Source: VAZQ01 sp034669045 (lineage in GTDB: Bacteria > Pseudomonadota > Alphaproteobacteria > Rhizobiales > Xanthobacteraceae). From it: a stretch of DNA of 64,000 nt. Position 1 is the stretch's first letter. The number at the start of each line of letters is the position of its first letter. The DNA is taken from contig JAXDOD010000102.1 in assembly GCA_034669045.1 (NCBI GenBank), positions 37,730 through 101,729 of the forward strand. Direction: 5' to 3'. The translations under genes were made by a program, and so were the position numbers. The notes under the pieces are model-generated. The model saw nothing but the letters and a program-made list of their open reading frames with translations, was not told where the DNA came from and made no database searches. Positions 43,209 through 52,236 of this stretch are shown piece after piece.

Positions 43209-44078
43209 TCATCGCGCCGCATGATCGGCCGGACCGAATTCCGCACCGCCGGAGGCCGCAGCACCGCCGAGCGCGGAGAGCCCCGCGACGGCGCGCACGC
43301 GATCGGCGCGCGCGATCGCATCGAGCCGCCGCTGGTTCTCGGGCAGCAACGATCGATCGCTTTCCGCATGCCACAGATGCAAAACGCCGGTCGCGAAATT
43401 CCCGTCCTTGCGGCGAACGCCGCTATGGATGAGCCGTATCAGCAGATCGGAATCCTCGAGTCCCCAGCCGCTGTAGGTCACGTCGAAACCATCGACGCGA
43501 TCGAGATCGCTGCGCCAGACCGCGAGGTTGCAGGAGCGCGCGCCCCGCCACGCGCGGGGGCGGAGCTTGCGCAAGGGCCCGAGCGCGAGCGCCAGCAGCG
43601 GCGCCAGGCGGTTGATCCGGCCCGTCCGGCGTAGCGCGAGCCACTCGTAGAAGCCCCAATCCTCGGGCCTGCGACCCTCCGCGAGCACATCCTCGGTGAG
43701 GTCTCGCGCCATCAGGATGCGGTTGCCGGTCACGAACCACCCGGGCTCGGCCAGCTGGCGATGCACGGCGACGAAATCCGGCCGCGGGATGCAGTCGCCG
43801 TCGAGGAAGATGCAGTACGTCCCGCCGCTGGCGAGGATCGCGCGGTTGCGCGCCGCGCCGGCGCGGAAGCCGCGATCGTCCTGCCAGACGTGCTTGAGAG
43901 CCAGGTCGCGGCGCGCGGCGTGGCGCTGGATGAGGGCGCGGGTGCCCTCCCCCGAGCCGTCATCGGCGACCACGACCTCGAAATCGCGGTCGGTCTGCCG
44001 CCCGAGCCCGCGCAACACGGCGTCGAGCGCGTTCTCGCGGTCGTAGGTCGTCACGATGACGGAGATCCGCTCGGTCAA
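43209..44078 (-). CDS. Family 2 glycosyltransferase (galactosyltransferase-like C-terminal region)
   Basis: A 289-residue GT2 enzyme: I-S-V-I-V-T-T-Y-D-R-E-N-A-L, A-D-D-G-S, G-A-A-R-N-R-A-I, and the metal-binding D-G-D-C-I-P-R-P near residue 95. It also has Y-S-G-W-G-L-E-D-S-D-L, the phrase of chondroitin-synthase-like GT2 proteins. The only reasonable start is a TTG at 44078 after GGAAG; the frame stays open to 45092 but that part is antisense to the FkbM gene. Probably an LPS core or O-antigen transferase. Confidence 0.85.
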   Translation of the reverse strand: MTERISVIVTTYDRENALDAVLRGLGRQTDRDFEVVVADDGSGEGTRALIQRHAARRDLALKHVWQDDRGFRAGAARNRAILASGGTYCIFLDGDCIPRPDFVAVHRQLAEPGWFVTGNRILMARDLTEDVLAEGRRPEDWGFYEWLALRRTGRINRLAPLLALALGPLRKLRPRAWRGARSCNLAVWRSDLDRVDGFDVTYSGWGLEDSDLLIRLIHSGVRRKDGNFATGVLHLWHAESDRSLLPENQRRLDAIARADRVRAVAGLSALGGAAASGGAEFGPADHAAR

Positions 44079-44258
44079 CGCTTCCAGCTCCCAACCGGGT
44101 CCTGCCGCAACGGGCCGCCACCCCCGCGTGCCGCGACCACGTGTAGCGAATTGACCGTCATAAGCAAGAATCCCGCCGGCCGGCGCGCTCGCCCGGCCTC
44201 CCGGGACCGCGCGTCGCTTGCTAGGGTGCGGCTCCTTTGCCAGGAACGATCCGCGCCG

Positions 44259-45122
44259 ATGACCGCCCATGCCGATCTGACGCCCTATGGTGCCCACCCG
44301 CCAGGCGCCTTCGCGAGCGCCGTGCTCGCGGTCACGCGGCGGCTGCCGGCGAACTGGTTGGGGCTGCGGCTGTCCATGCCCTTGCGGCGCCTGGCGATCG
44401 ATGCCCTGGGAGACCGCCCCGTCGACACCAGCGTGTGGAACGCGCGCATGCGGCTCTATCCGGCGCGAAACTCCTGCGAAAAAAACGCCCTGTTCACCCC
44501 GCAGATGTCCGATGTCGTGGAACGCTCCGTGCTCGCGGCCGCCCTCGATCGCTGCGTCGCGCAGGGCAAGACCTTCCGCTTCGTCGACGTCGGCGCCAAT
44601 GTCGGGCTTTATTCGCTGTTCGTCGCCGCCCGCGCCGGGGCGCAGGCGCGCGTCCTGGCGCTGGAGCCGCAGCCCGGCATTGTCGACCGGCTGATGTTCA
44701 ACCTGCGCTCCAACCCGGGCTTCAACATCATGGTAGTGCCGCAGGCGGTCGCCGACCGCGAAGGCGACATCGAATTGGTCATCGATGGCCGCGACAGCGG
44801 CGGCAGCCATCTCAACCTCGGAACGCAAGCAACGCGCGGCGCCGAGACCGTGCAGGTGCACTGCCGGCCGCTCCTCGCGCTGCTGCACGATGCCGGCTTC
44901 TCGGCCATCGATGCGTTGAAGATCGACATCGAAGGCGCCGAGGCACAGGCGCTGGCGCCGTTCTTGAACGAGGCGCCGCGCGAGCTGCTGCCCGGCCTCG
45001 TGCTGATCGAGGACCGCCCGGCCTCCTGGCCGATCGATCTCTTCGGCCTGATCGAACGGCGCGGCTACGTCATTTGCGCGCGCAGCCGGCAAAACGTGGT
45101 GTTCCGGCGCACCGCCGCATGA
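44259..45122 (+). CDS. FkbM family SAM-dependent methyltransferase
   Basis: A 287-residue methyltransferase with F-V-D-V-G-A-N-V-G-L-Y-S (SAM site, about residue 109), L-E-P-Q-P and the FkbM signature I-D-A-L-K-I-D-I-E-G-A-E. FkbM proteins are O-methyltransferases often found in glycan clusters. The ATG at 44259 has AGGAACG about 13 bases upstream. The gene is divergent from the GT2 at 43209 and convergent with the core GT2 at 45139 (16 bases between stops). Confidence 0.88.
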   Translation: MTAHADLTPYGAHPPGAFASAVLAVTRRLPANWLGLRLSMPLRRLAIDALGDRPVDTSVWNARMRLYPARNSCEKNALFTPQMSDVVERSVLAAALDRCVAQGKTFRFVDVGANVGLYSLFVAARAGAQARVLALEPQPGIVDRLMFNLRSNPGFNIMVVPQAVADREGDIELVIDGRDSGGSHLNLGTQATRGAETVQVHCRPLLALLHDAGFSAIDALKIDIEGAEAQALAPFLNEAPRELLPGLVLIEDRPASWPIDLFGLIERRGYVICARSRQNVVFRRTAA

Positions 45123-45138
45123 TGTCCCATGGTCGCGT

Positions 45139-45897
45139 TCAGCGCGGCTTGATCGAGCGCTGACGCGCAGCCCACGCCTTCATGTAGCGGTAATAGGTGC
45201 CCTCGGCGTTGGCGACCGCCAGCAGGAAGCCCTCGCGGCCGTCGAGGAAGCCGCGGCGCAGCACGTAGCCGCGAAAGAACGTCCACAACCCGTGCCCGAT
45301 CCCGCCCGCGAAGGAGACGCGGCGGCCCGAGGCCACGAGCATGTCCGCGCCCGCGGTGGAATAGCGGTCCATGCGCGACAGGGCGTCCTCGATGCGCCCG
45401 ACCGGGTGATGCCGCAACGGCGCCTGCAGCCGTCCGACCGGACCCTCGCAGATGACGCGCTCGTGCACGAGGACGTCGGAGAAGCGCGCCCGCCCGCGGC
45501 GAAAGAGGCGCAACACATGGTCCGGATACCAGCCCGAATGGCGCATCTCGCGCCCGAGAAAGGTCGACAGCCGCGGCATCTCGTAGCCGTCCGCGCCGCC
45601 CGCGGCGATCGCCTGGCCGATCGCCTGCGCGAGTTCGCCGGTGACGCGCTCGTCGGCGTCGACCGAGAGAACCCAGTCGCCGGTTGCGAGCGACAGCGCA
45701 TGGTTCTTCTGTGCGCCGAATCCCTCCCAGGCATGAACGGCGACCTGCGCGCCCTGGCCGCGCGCGATCGCCACCGTGTCGTCCGTGCTGCCGCTATCGA
45801 CGACGATGCGCTCGTCGCAGAAGGCGAGCGCGTCCAGGCAGGCGCCGATATTCGCCGCCTCGTTCCGGGTGATGATGATGGCGCTCAGACGCGGCAC
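45139..45897 (-). CDS. LPS core family 2 glycosyltransferase (WaaE/KdtX-like)
   Basis: A 252-residue GT2 enzyme starting at a GTG 7 bases after the hldE stop, with TGAGGG as ribosome site. Motifs: S-A-I-I-I-T-R-N-E-A-A-N-I, V-D-S-G-S-T-D-D-T, G-A-Q-K-N-H-A-L, and D-A-D-E-R-V near residue 85. The set matches the WaaE/KdtX family, which adds glucose to the inner-core heptose. The direct link to hldE and hldD supports a core role. The frame open to 46212 overlaps hldE and is ignored. Confidence 0.9.
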   Translation of the reverse strand: MPRLSAIIITRNEAANIGACLDALAFCDERIVVDSGSTDDTVAIARGQGAQVAVHAWEGFGAQKNHALSLATGDWVLSVDADERVTGELAQAIGQAIAAGGADGYEMPRLSTFLGREMRHSGWYPDHVLRLFRRGRARFSDVLVHERVICEGPVGRLQAPLRHHPVGRIEDALSRMDRYSTAGADMLVASGRRVSFAGGIGHGLWTFFRGYVLRRGFLDGREGFLLAVANAEGTYYRYMKAWAARQRSIKPR

Positions 45898-45904
45898 CGG
45901 ACCC

Positions 45905-47386
45905 TCACGGTTCCCCGGCCGGCGAACGCACGCGCTTGACCAGCCCGGTCGTGCTGAAGTCCGGCGCCAAGTCCACGAGCACGATCCTGCCGCCGTCGGC
46001 CTCGACCAGTTCGTGGCCGACCACCTGGTCGTGGCTATAATCGGCGCCCTTGACCAGCACCTTCGGGCGCACGCTGCGCAGGAGCTCGAGCGGCGTGTCC
46101 TGACTGAAGACCACGACCAGGTCGACGGCCTCGAGCGCCGCCAGAACCTCGGCGCGCGCGCGTTCATGCTGCACCGGCCGCCCCTCGCCCTTGAGCCGGG
46201 TGACCGAGGCATCGCTGTTGAGCCCGACGACCAGCCGGTCGCAGGCGGCGCGCGCCTGCGTCAGGAGCTTGACGTGGCCGGGATGCAGGAGATCGAAGCA
46301 TCCGTTGGTGAAACCGACGCGCAGGTCCTGCTCGCGCCATTCGGAAAGCCGCTCGTCCAGCACCGACCAGTCGAAGACGATCTTCTCCTCGGGCGCCAGC
46401 GAGGCCGCCGGCAGCAGACGCGAGCGCAATTCGGCCGCCGATACCGTGGCGGTGCCGCGCTTGCCGACGACCACCGCCGCGGCCGCATTGGCGGCGCGCA
46501 CGGACGGCTCGAACTCCGCCCCGGTCGCCAGCATCACCGCCAGCACCGCCGCGACGGTGTCGCCGGCGCCCGACACGTCGCGCACCTTGACCGGATAGGC
46601 CGGCACATGCAGCGCCCCGCCGTCCTTGCGGTAGAGCGTCATGCCCGCTTCGCTGCGGGTGACCAGGACCGCCTCGCTCTCGACCATGCGCGCAAGCTCT
46701 TGCGCCGCCGCCGCGATGTCGGCTTCGTCCGCAAGCGCCCGCCGCACCGCCTCGGCGAGCTCCTTGCGGTTCGGCGTGATCAGCGTCGCGCCGCGATAGA
46801 CGGCAAAATCCTGGCCCTTGGGATCGACGATCACCGGCTTGCCGAGTTTCCGGGCGGCCTCGATCACGGCCCGGATCACGCGCGGGCCGAGCACGCCCTT
46901 GGCATAATCGGAGAGCACGACCGAATCCGCGCGCGGCAGGACGGCGGTCGCGGCGTTGATCAGCGAGCGCTCGATCTCCGCGCTCACCGGCGCCACGACC
47001 TCCCAGTCGGCGCGCAACAGATGGGTCGAATGGTGCTCGGAGACGAAGCGGACCTTGCGCGTGGTGGGGCGGGCCGGATCGACCACCAGATGGGTCTCCA
47101 CCGTCGGACAGTCCTCGATGAAGCCGCGCGAGAGGATCCGTGCCGCCTCGTCCTGGCCGAGCACGCCGACGAAGATGCACTGCGCGCCGAGCGCCGCAAT
47201 CCCGCGCGCCACGTTGCCGGCGCCGCCGATCACCTTTTCCTCGCGCGTGACCGCGATCACCGGCGCCGGCGCTTCCGGCGAAATGCGCGTCACCTCGCCA
47301 TAGACGAAATCGTCCAGCATCAGGTCGCCGATGCAGAGCACCGTGGCATCGGCGAACTTGGCTAGCTGCTGGTCGACGTCGTGCAT
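45905..47386 (-). CDS. hldE: Bifunctional heptose-7-phosphate kinase / heptose-1-phosphate adenylyltransferase
   Basis: A 493-residue fusion for ADP-heptose synthesis. The N-terminal part (1-330) is a ribokinase-type kinase: I-G-D-L-M-L-D-D, G-G-A-G-N-V-A-R-G, and D-V-S-G-A-G-D-T-V with the catalytic Asp. The C-terminal part (about 345-490) is a nucleotidyltransferase starting V-G-F-T-N-G-C-F-D-L-L-H-P-G-H-V. It acts on heptose-7-phosphate in the beta-anomer route, in contrast to the HddA/HddC genes of this window. hldD follows upstream in the same operon, 46 bases away. Confidence 0.97.
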   Translation of the reverse strand: MHDVDQQLAKFADATVLCIGDLMLDDFVYGEVTRISPEAPAPVIAVTREEKVIGGAGNVARGIAALGAQCIFVGVLGQDEAARILSRGFIEDCPTVETHLVVDPARPTTRKVRFVSEHHSTHLLRADWEVVAPVSAEIERSLINAATAVLPRADSVVLSDYAKGVLGPRVIRAVIEAARKLGKPVIVDPKGQDFAVYRGATLITPNRKELAEAVRRALADEADIAAAAQELARMVESEAVLVTRSEAGMTLYRKDGGALHVPAYPVKVRDVSGAGDTVAAVLAVMLATGAEFEPSVRAANAAAAVVVGKRGTATVSAAELRSRLLPAASLAPEEKIVFDWSVLDERLSEWREQDLRVGFTNGCFDLLHPGHVKLLTQARAACDRLVVGLNSDASVTRLKGEGRPVQHERARAEVLAALEAVDLVVVFSQDTPLELLRSVRPKVLVKGADYSHDQVVGHELVEADGGRIVLVDLAPDFSTTGLVKRVRSPAGEP

Positions 47387-47432
47387 GGTGCCTGGGCGAA
47401 TGCTTGCGTTCTCGTGCGCCGTCCTGCGGCGC

Positions 47433-48413
47433 TCAGCGATAGCGCTCGGCGCGGTCGAGGAACCCGGTCACGTAGCGCGCGACCGCGTCCTCGAGCGCGG
47501 TGAAGCCGCCATGATAGCCGGCGCGGCGCAGGTTCTCGACCTCGCTTTGCGTGAAGTACTGATAGCGCTCGCGGATCGCCGCGGGCATCTCGACATATTC
47601 GATCTCGGGCTCCCGCCCGAGCGCGCGAAACATCGCCTCGACGAGGTCGCGGAAGCTGCGCGCCTTGCCGGTGCCCACGTTGAAGATGCCCGACACCGCC
47701 GGCGTCTCGAGCAGCCACCGCACCACCGCCACGGCGTCGTCCACATAGACGAAATCGCGCTTCTGCTCGCCGTCCGCGATGCCCGGGCGATGCGACTTGA
47801 ACAGGCGCACCGGCTTGCCGGCTTTCGCCTCGTCGAAGCGCTTGGCGACGAGGCTCATCATCTCACCCTTGTGGTACTCGTTGGGGCCGAACACGTTGAA
47901 GAACTTCAGTCCCGCCCATTGCGGCGGCAGCTTTGCGCCAGAACTCGCGCGCTCCGCCACGGCGAGATCGAACAGGTGCTTGCTCCAGCCATAGAGGTTC
48001 AGGGGCTTGAGCCGCCGCAGCGCCGGCGGCGACCAGTCGTCGCTGAAGCCCTGCTCGCCATCTCCGTAGGTCGCGGCCGAGGACGCATAGATGAATGGCG
48101 TGCGGGTGCTGGCGCACCAGTCGAGCAGCTTGAGCGACAGCCGGAAGTTGGTGTCGATGACGAGGTCGGCGTCGGTCGCGGTGGTGTCGGAAATGGCGCC
48201 GAGATGGATCACCGCATCGAGCTTGCGGCGCTCGAGCCAGCCGAACAGGTCGCCGGGCGGCACCACGTCGGCGAGCTGGCGCTGGCCGAGGTTGCGCCAT
48301 TTGTCGTCGGAGCCCAGGTGGTCGTTGACGACGATGTCGCTGCGGCCCGCCTCGTTCAGGCCGGCCACCACATTCGAACCGATGAAGCCGGCGCCGCCGG
48401 TGACCAACAGCAT
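47433..48413 (-). CDS. hldD: ADP-L-glycero-D-manno-heptose 6-epimerase
   Basis: A 326-residue SDR converting ADP-D,D-heptose to ADP-L,D-heptose, the inner-core donor. N-terminus L-V-T-G-G-A-G-F-I-G-S-N-V-V; A-S-S-A-A-T-Y-G-D-G; the catalytic Y-G-W-S-K; and the family phrase F-F-N-V-F-G-P-N-E-Y-H-K-G. It is the first gene of hldD-hldE-waaE-like and is divergent from waaF across a 239-base region. Confidence 0.97.
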   Translation of the reverse strand: MLLVTGGAGFIGSNVVAGLNEAGRSDIVVNDHLGSDDKWRNLGQRQLADVVPPGDLFGWLERRKLDAVIHLGAISDTTATDADLVIDTNFRLSLKLLDWCASTRTPFIYASSAATYGDGEQGFSDDWSPPALRRLKPLNLYGWSKHLFDLAVAERASSGAKLPPQWAGLKFFNVFGPNEYHKGEMMSLVAKRFDEAKAGKPVRLFKSHRPGIADGEQKRDFVYVDDAVAVVRWLLETPAVSGIFNVGTGKARSFRDLVEAMFRALGREPEIEYVEMPAAIRERYQYFTQSEVENLRRAGYHGGFTALEDAVARYVTGFLDRAERYR

Positions 48414-48591
48414 GCCCTACCCCGTCGCCGAGGCCCCTCCTTTGCCCCAGCGCGGCCCTCCACGCAACGTGGGCGGCTTGCCGCCGCCAAACCGCGGGGC
48501 GAACAAGAACCGCTCGCGGGAGGCTGGACAGCCGCGCGGCGGCCCGCTAACCGCTGCCAAGGCCAGCCCCATGGCCGCGCCAGCGGAGATA

Positions 48592-48638
48592 ATGTGAACC
48601 TGTATTCATCAATAGGGTTAGTGAATCCGCGTTCACAT
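48592..48638. promoter_or_regulatory. Large imperfect inverted repeat just upstream of waaF
   Basis: Two 17-base arms, 48592-48608 and 48622-48638, match at 14 of 17 positions around a 13-base AT-rich centre. The outer arms are ATGTGAAC and GTTCACAT; the inner arms are ATTCA and TGAAT. The repeat ends 14 bases before the waaF ATG, so it could be an operator in the hldD/waaF divergent region or an RNA hairpin near the waaF ribosome site. Confidence 0.55.
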
Positions 48639-48652
48639 CATAGGATGCGGGG

Positions 48653-49687
48653 ATGACGGAGCCAAGCCCCCCCGCCGCGTCGGCCCGCCCGCTCCTGCTC
48701 GTCCCCTATATGTGGATCGGCGATTTCGTCCGCTGCCATTCGGTGATCAGGCTGCTGCAGCAGCGCTGGCCGGGCCGGCCGGTCGACGTCCTCACCAGCA
48801 CGCTCTGCGCGCCGCTCCTCGACTACATGCCGGGCGTGCGCAAGGGCATCGTCTGCGACCTGCCGCGCGGGCGGCTGCCGCCGGGCCGCTACCTGGCGCT
48901 CGCCCGCAGGCTGCGCGCGGAGCGCTACGGGACCGCGCTCATCATGCTGCGGACCTGGAAGGCGGCGCTGGCGCCCTTCCTGGCGGGCATTCCGGAGCGG
49001 GTCGGCTTCGTCGGGGAGGCCAGGTTCGGCCTCATCAACGACCTGCGCTGGGGCGAGCGCCGGCTCGAGCGCATGATCGACTGCATGGGGACGCTGGCGC
49101 TGCCCAAGGGCGCCGTGCTGCCGGCCGACTGGCCGCGGCCCGAGCTCGTGGTCCCGCCGCGCGAGCTTGCCGAATGGCTCGACCGCCGCGGCCTCGCGGC
49201 CGCGCCGCACCCGATCGTGGCGCTGGCGCCGGGCGCGGTGGGGCGCGGCAAGCGCTGGCCGACCGCCCGCTATGCGGACCTGGCGCGGCGGCTGGCGGAG
49301 CAGGGCATCGGCCTCTGGGTGCTGGGCGGGCCGAACGAAACGCCGCTGGCCCGGGAGATCGCCGCCGCCGCCGGCGCGCGCGTCCAGGATCTCACCGGCA
49401 CCGACCTGCGCGACGCCGTCATCGCGCTCAAGGCCGTGGACGCGGCGGTCACCAACGACTCCGGCCTCATGCACATCGCCGCCGCGCTCGGCACCGCGAC
49501 GGTTGCGCTGTTCGGGCCGACCAGTCCGCGGCTATGGGCGCCGCTCAACCCGCTCGCCGCCGCGCTCGAGCCGCCGGCCTCGCAACCCGACGCGCCCGTC
49601 CGTGACCGCCGCATCGAGGACATTTCGCCGGCGCGCGTGTTCGACGCGGTGCGGGACGCGCTCGCGGGGCCCGGCGGCAAGCGGTGA
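48653..49687 (+). CDS. waaF: ADP-heptose:LPS heptosyltransferase II
   Basis: A 344-residue GT9 enzyme that adds the second L,D-heptose to the inner core. P-Y-M-W-I-G-D-F-V-R-C near residue 18 replaces the usual P-x-W-V-G-D-M-V; A-P-G-A-x-x-G-x-x-K-R-W-P near residue 195; and T-N-D-S-G-L-M-H-I-A-A-A and F-G-P-T-S-P near the C-terminus form the donor site. It uses the product of hldD/hldE transcribed from the other side of the shared promoter region. It is convergent with the GT4 gene, 6 bases apart. Confidence 0.94.
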   Translation: MTEPSPPAASARPLLLVPYMWIGDFVRCHSVIRLLQQRWPGRPVDVLTSTLCAPLLDYMPGVRKGIVCDLPRGRLPPGRYLALARRLRAERYGTALIMLRTWKAALAPFLAGIPERVGFVGEARFGLINDLRWGERRLERMIDCMGTLALPKGAVLPADWPRPELVVPPRELAEWLDRRGLAAAPHPIVALAPGAVGRGKRWPTARYADLARRLAEQGIGLWVLGGPNETPLAREIAAAAGARVQDLTGTDLRDAVIALKAVDAAVTNDSGLMHIAAALGTATVALFGPTSPRLWAPLNPLAAALEPPASQPDAPVRDRRIEDISPARVFDAVRDALAGPGGKR

Positions 49688-49693
49688 GCGGAC

Positions 49694-50749
49694 TTAGGCG
49701 CGAAGCACCTGCCGGTAGACCGCGGCGATGCGCGCGACCTCGGCGTCGATGGTGAACTCCGCCAGGACGCGCGCGCGCGCGTTGCGGCCCAGTTCCGCCG
49801 CCCGCGCCGGCTCGCGCAGCAACGGCTCGAGCGCGGCCACCAGGGCCTCGACGTCGCCGGGCGGCACCAGCACGCCGCTGACGCCGTCCTCCACCACCGT
49901 CTCCGCCGCGCCCGCGCGCGCCGCGACGAGCGCCGCGCCGGCCGCCATGGCTTCGATCAAAGTGAGGCCGAAGCCCTCGTTGCGCGAGGTGAAGGCGTAG
50001 ATCGAGATGCGCTGGTACCAGGGCGGCACCTGCGCGATCGGCAAGGCGCCGAGGAAGCGCACGCGCCCGGCCAGGCCCGCGGCCCGCACGCGCGCTTCCA
50101 GCGTCTCGGCGAAGCCGCGCTGATCGGCGGTCACCGGACCGATGACGAGCGCGGTGAAATCCGGATATTTCGGCAGCAGCGCGCACATCGCCTCGACGAA
50201 AACATCGGTGCCCTTCTGCACCCGCACGCGACCGAAGCAGCCGATGCCGTATCGTCCGGGCAGCCCGGTCGCGGCGTAGGCGGCGAGGCGATCGGGGGGC
50301 GGGCAATAGACCTGGGTGTCGACGCCGTGGTGCACGACCGTCGCGGAACGCCGCAGGTAGGACGCCGAGCGCGCGCTGGTCGCGATCACGGCGTCCATGC
50401 GCGCGATCAGGAACCGCGTGAGCCAGCTATGCCGGCGCTGTCCCGCCGAGGTGAAGATCAGCCTGAACGGCCAGCCCAGCGCCCGCAGCAGCACGCCCAC
50501 CAGCATCTCGTCGTTGCGCCGGGCATGCCAGATGCGCGGTTTCGCGCGCCCGCGCGCGGTGCGCAACGCCAGGAGATTGCGCAACGTGAGCCGCGGCATG
50601 CCCGCGGGCGCATCGGAGCCGAGCCAGGCGGCGCTGCCATAACCGGCGAGCCGCGGCGCCACCATGCGGTTGGTCGCGGTCACGCCGGAATAGCGCCAGT
50701 GCAGATTGGGAATGACGACCGAAAGTTCCGAGAGAGCCTGGGAGTCCAT
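49694..50749 (-). CDS. Family 4 glycosyltransferase, LPS core type (LpsB/LpcC-like)
   Basis: A 351-residue retaining GT4 enzyme. The start M-D-S-Q-A-L-S-E-L-S-V-V-I-P-N-L-H-W-R-Y-S-G-V resembles rhizobial core mannosyltransferases of the LpcC/LpsB group. The donor site is G-R-V-R-V-Q-K-G-T-D and the EX7E region is S-R-N-E-G-F-G-L-T-L-I-E-A-M-A. The start at 50794 would add 15 residues; the ATG at 50749 is preferred because it starts immediately before the fold. Likely a conserved inner-core transferase. Confidence 0.88.
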   Translation of the reverse strand: MDSQALSELSVVIPNLHWRYSGVTATNRMVAPRLAGYGSAAWLGSDAPAGMPRLTLRNLLALRTARGRAKPRIWHARRNDEMLVGVLLRALGWPFRLIFTSAGQRRHSWLTRFLIARMDAVIATSARSASYLRRSATVVHHGVDTQVYCPPPDRLAAYAATGLPGRYGIGCFGRVRVQKGTDVFVEAMCALLPKYPDFTALVIGPVTADQRGFAETLEARVRAAGLAGRVRFLGALPIAQVPPWYQRISIYAFTSRNEGFGLTLIEAMAAGAALVAARAGAAETVVEDGVSGVLVPPGDVEALVAALEPLLREPARAAELGRNARARVLAEFTIDAEVARIAAVYRQVLRA

Positions 50750-50889
50750 TGCGCTCGCCGCACCGGCCGGCATTGCCCGGCGCCCGTATAGCATGCATTA
50801 AGCATAGCGATCGCAGGAACGGATTGGAAACCGCGCGTTCATCCGGCGGCCCTAGGAGCGGTGACGGGCGGAACCACGAGGCGGGGTCG

Positions 50890-51903
50890 ATGACCATCCT
50901 GGTCACAGGCGGCGGCGGCTATATCGGCAGCCACATGGTGCACGAGCTGGCGGACGCCGGCGCGGCGGTGGTCGTCATCGACGACCTGTCGACCGGCTTC
51001 CGCTCGGCGCTGCCGAAATCGGTGGCGCTCCATGTCGGCGACGTCGGCGACGCCGCGCTGGTCGGCGAGATCATCAAGACGCACGCGGTCGACGAGATCA
51101 TCCATTTCGCGGCCTCGATCGTGGTGCCGGACTCGGTGCGCGACCCGCTCGGCTACTACCGCAACAACACCATGAACGCGCGCGCGCTGCTGGAAGCCGC
51201 CGTCGCGCATGGCGTGCGTCATTTCGTGTTCTCTTCGACCGCCGCCGTCTACGGCAATCCGGAGCGCGTCCCGGTCGCCGAGAGCGCGCCGCTCAATCCG
51301 ATGTCGCCCTACGGCAGCTCCAAGCTGATGACCGAGATCATGCTCAAGGACGTGGCGGCGGCGCACCCCTTGCGCTACGTGGCGCTGCGCTATTTCAACG
51401 TCGCGGGCGCCGACCCGATGGGACGCACCGGCCAGTCCACCATCGGCGCCACCCACCTGATCAAGGTCGCGGTCGAGGCGGCGGTCGGGCTGCGGTCGCA
51501 GATCGAGGTCTATGGCACCGACTATCCGACGCCCGACGGGACCTGCATCCGCGACTACATCCACGTCTGCGACCTCGCCCGCGCGCACTCGGCCGCGCTC
51601 GCGCATCTGCGCGGCGGCGGCGGCAACGCGACCTTCAACTGCGGCTACGGGCACGGCTATTCGGTGCTGCAGGTGCTCGATGCGGTCAAGCGGCTGAGCG
51701 GCCGCGATTTCCCCGTGCGGCTGGCCGGACGCCGGGCGGGCGATCCGACCGCCATCGTCGCCGACGCCGGACGCATCCGCGCGGCGCTCGGCTGGTCGCC
51801 GCAATTCGACGAGCTCGACACCATCGTGACCCATGCGCTCGCCTGGGAGCGCAAGCTTGCCGCGACGCGCAGCACCGCGGTGCCGGCCGGCCAGACGCGC
51901 TGA
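50890..51903 (+). CDS. galE: UDP-glucose 4-epimerase
   Basis: A 337-residue extended SDR interconverting UDP-glucose and UDP-galactose. M-T-I-L-V-T-G-G-G-G-Y-I-G-S-H-M opens the protein; then F-A-A-S-I-V-V-P-D-S-V, F-S-S-T-A-A-V-Y-G, the catalytic Y-G-S-S-K, and R-Y-F-N-V-A-G-A-D-P. The ATG at 50890 is chosen over an upstream in-frame start at 50749 that would overlap the divergent GT4. It supplies galactose for core or O-antigen. Confidence 0.95.
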   Translation: MTILVTGGGGYIGSHMVHELADAGAAVVVIDDLSTGFRSALPKSVALHVGDVGDAALVGEIIKTHAVDEIIHFAASIVVPDSVRDPLGYYRNNTMNARALLEAAVAHGVRHFVFSSTAAVYGNPERVPVAESAPLNPMSPYGSSKLMTEIMLKDVAAAHPLRYVALRYFNVAGADPMGRTGQSTIGATHLIKVAVEAAVGLRSQIEVYGTDYPTPDGTCIRDYIHVCDLARAHSAALAHLRGGGGNATFNCGYGHGYSVLQVLDAVKRLSGRDFPVRLAGRRAGDPTAIVADAGRIRAALGWSPQFDELDTIVTHALAWERKLAATRSTAVPAGQTR

Positions 51904-52026
51904 ACGCGCCAGCGTGCCGCCGAGCCATGCGTCGGCCTCAACGGCGCGCTTGGGGCTTGAAAATCGTGCACAGCGCAGGCAAGGGTGGAGCCGGCATCTG
52001 CTCTGGGCCGCCTGTCTGCATCGGTC

Positions 52027-52071
52027 GTATTTTCGGACGGAAAACCGGATTCCACTGTTCCTGAAATGCTC
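52027..52071 (+). repeat. Dispersed 45-base repeat element, copy 1
   Basis: A GTATTTTCGGACGGAAAACC... element that I recognise as common between genes of Bradyrhizobium-type genomes. A second copy lies in inverse orientation at 56796-56842; aligned by eye, the two match at about 40 of 46 positions. Function unknown; likely a non-autonomous or structural repeat. Confidence 0.7.
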
Positions 52072-52102
52072 TAGCCGTTTGGAAGGAACCGCATCCTCAT
52101 CC

Positions 52103-52182
52103 GCCCATTCCCGCGCAGGCGGGAATCCAGTACCGCTGGCTGGGTCGACGTCGCACTGGGTCCCGGCTTTCGCGGGGACGAG
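52103..52182. repeat. Double-hairpin intergenic palindromic element
   Basis: The first hairpin is ATTCCCGC / GCGGGAAT (52107-52126); a second is GTCCC / GGGAC (52160-52179). The arrangement of a pair of C-rich hairpins joined by an AATCCAG...CTGGGTCC linker is that of a known abundant palindromic repeat in rhizobial and related genomes. It lies 54 bases before the msbA-like gene. Confidence 0.65.
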
Positions 52183-52236
52183 CGGACCACGAACCGATTC
52201 CAGGTCGGTGGGAAACACTCGAGAGACGGACATCGG

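Larger units (their letters stand above)
51904..52236. other. Intergenic region holding two dispersed palindromic repeat elements
   Basis: No gene is visible in this 333-base stretch between galE and the ABC exporter. It contains two repeat elements annotated separately (52027-52071 and 52103-52182). The ABC exporter gene starts directly after, with GTGGGAAACACTCGAGAGACGGACATCGG in front of its ATG but no strong ribosome site. Confidence 0.6.

Noticed and set aside
44079..45092. Extension of the GT2 gene at 43209 to a 627-residue protein
   Set aside because: The extra part is antisense to the FkbM methyltransferase, which has clear family motifs.
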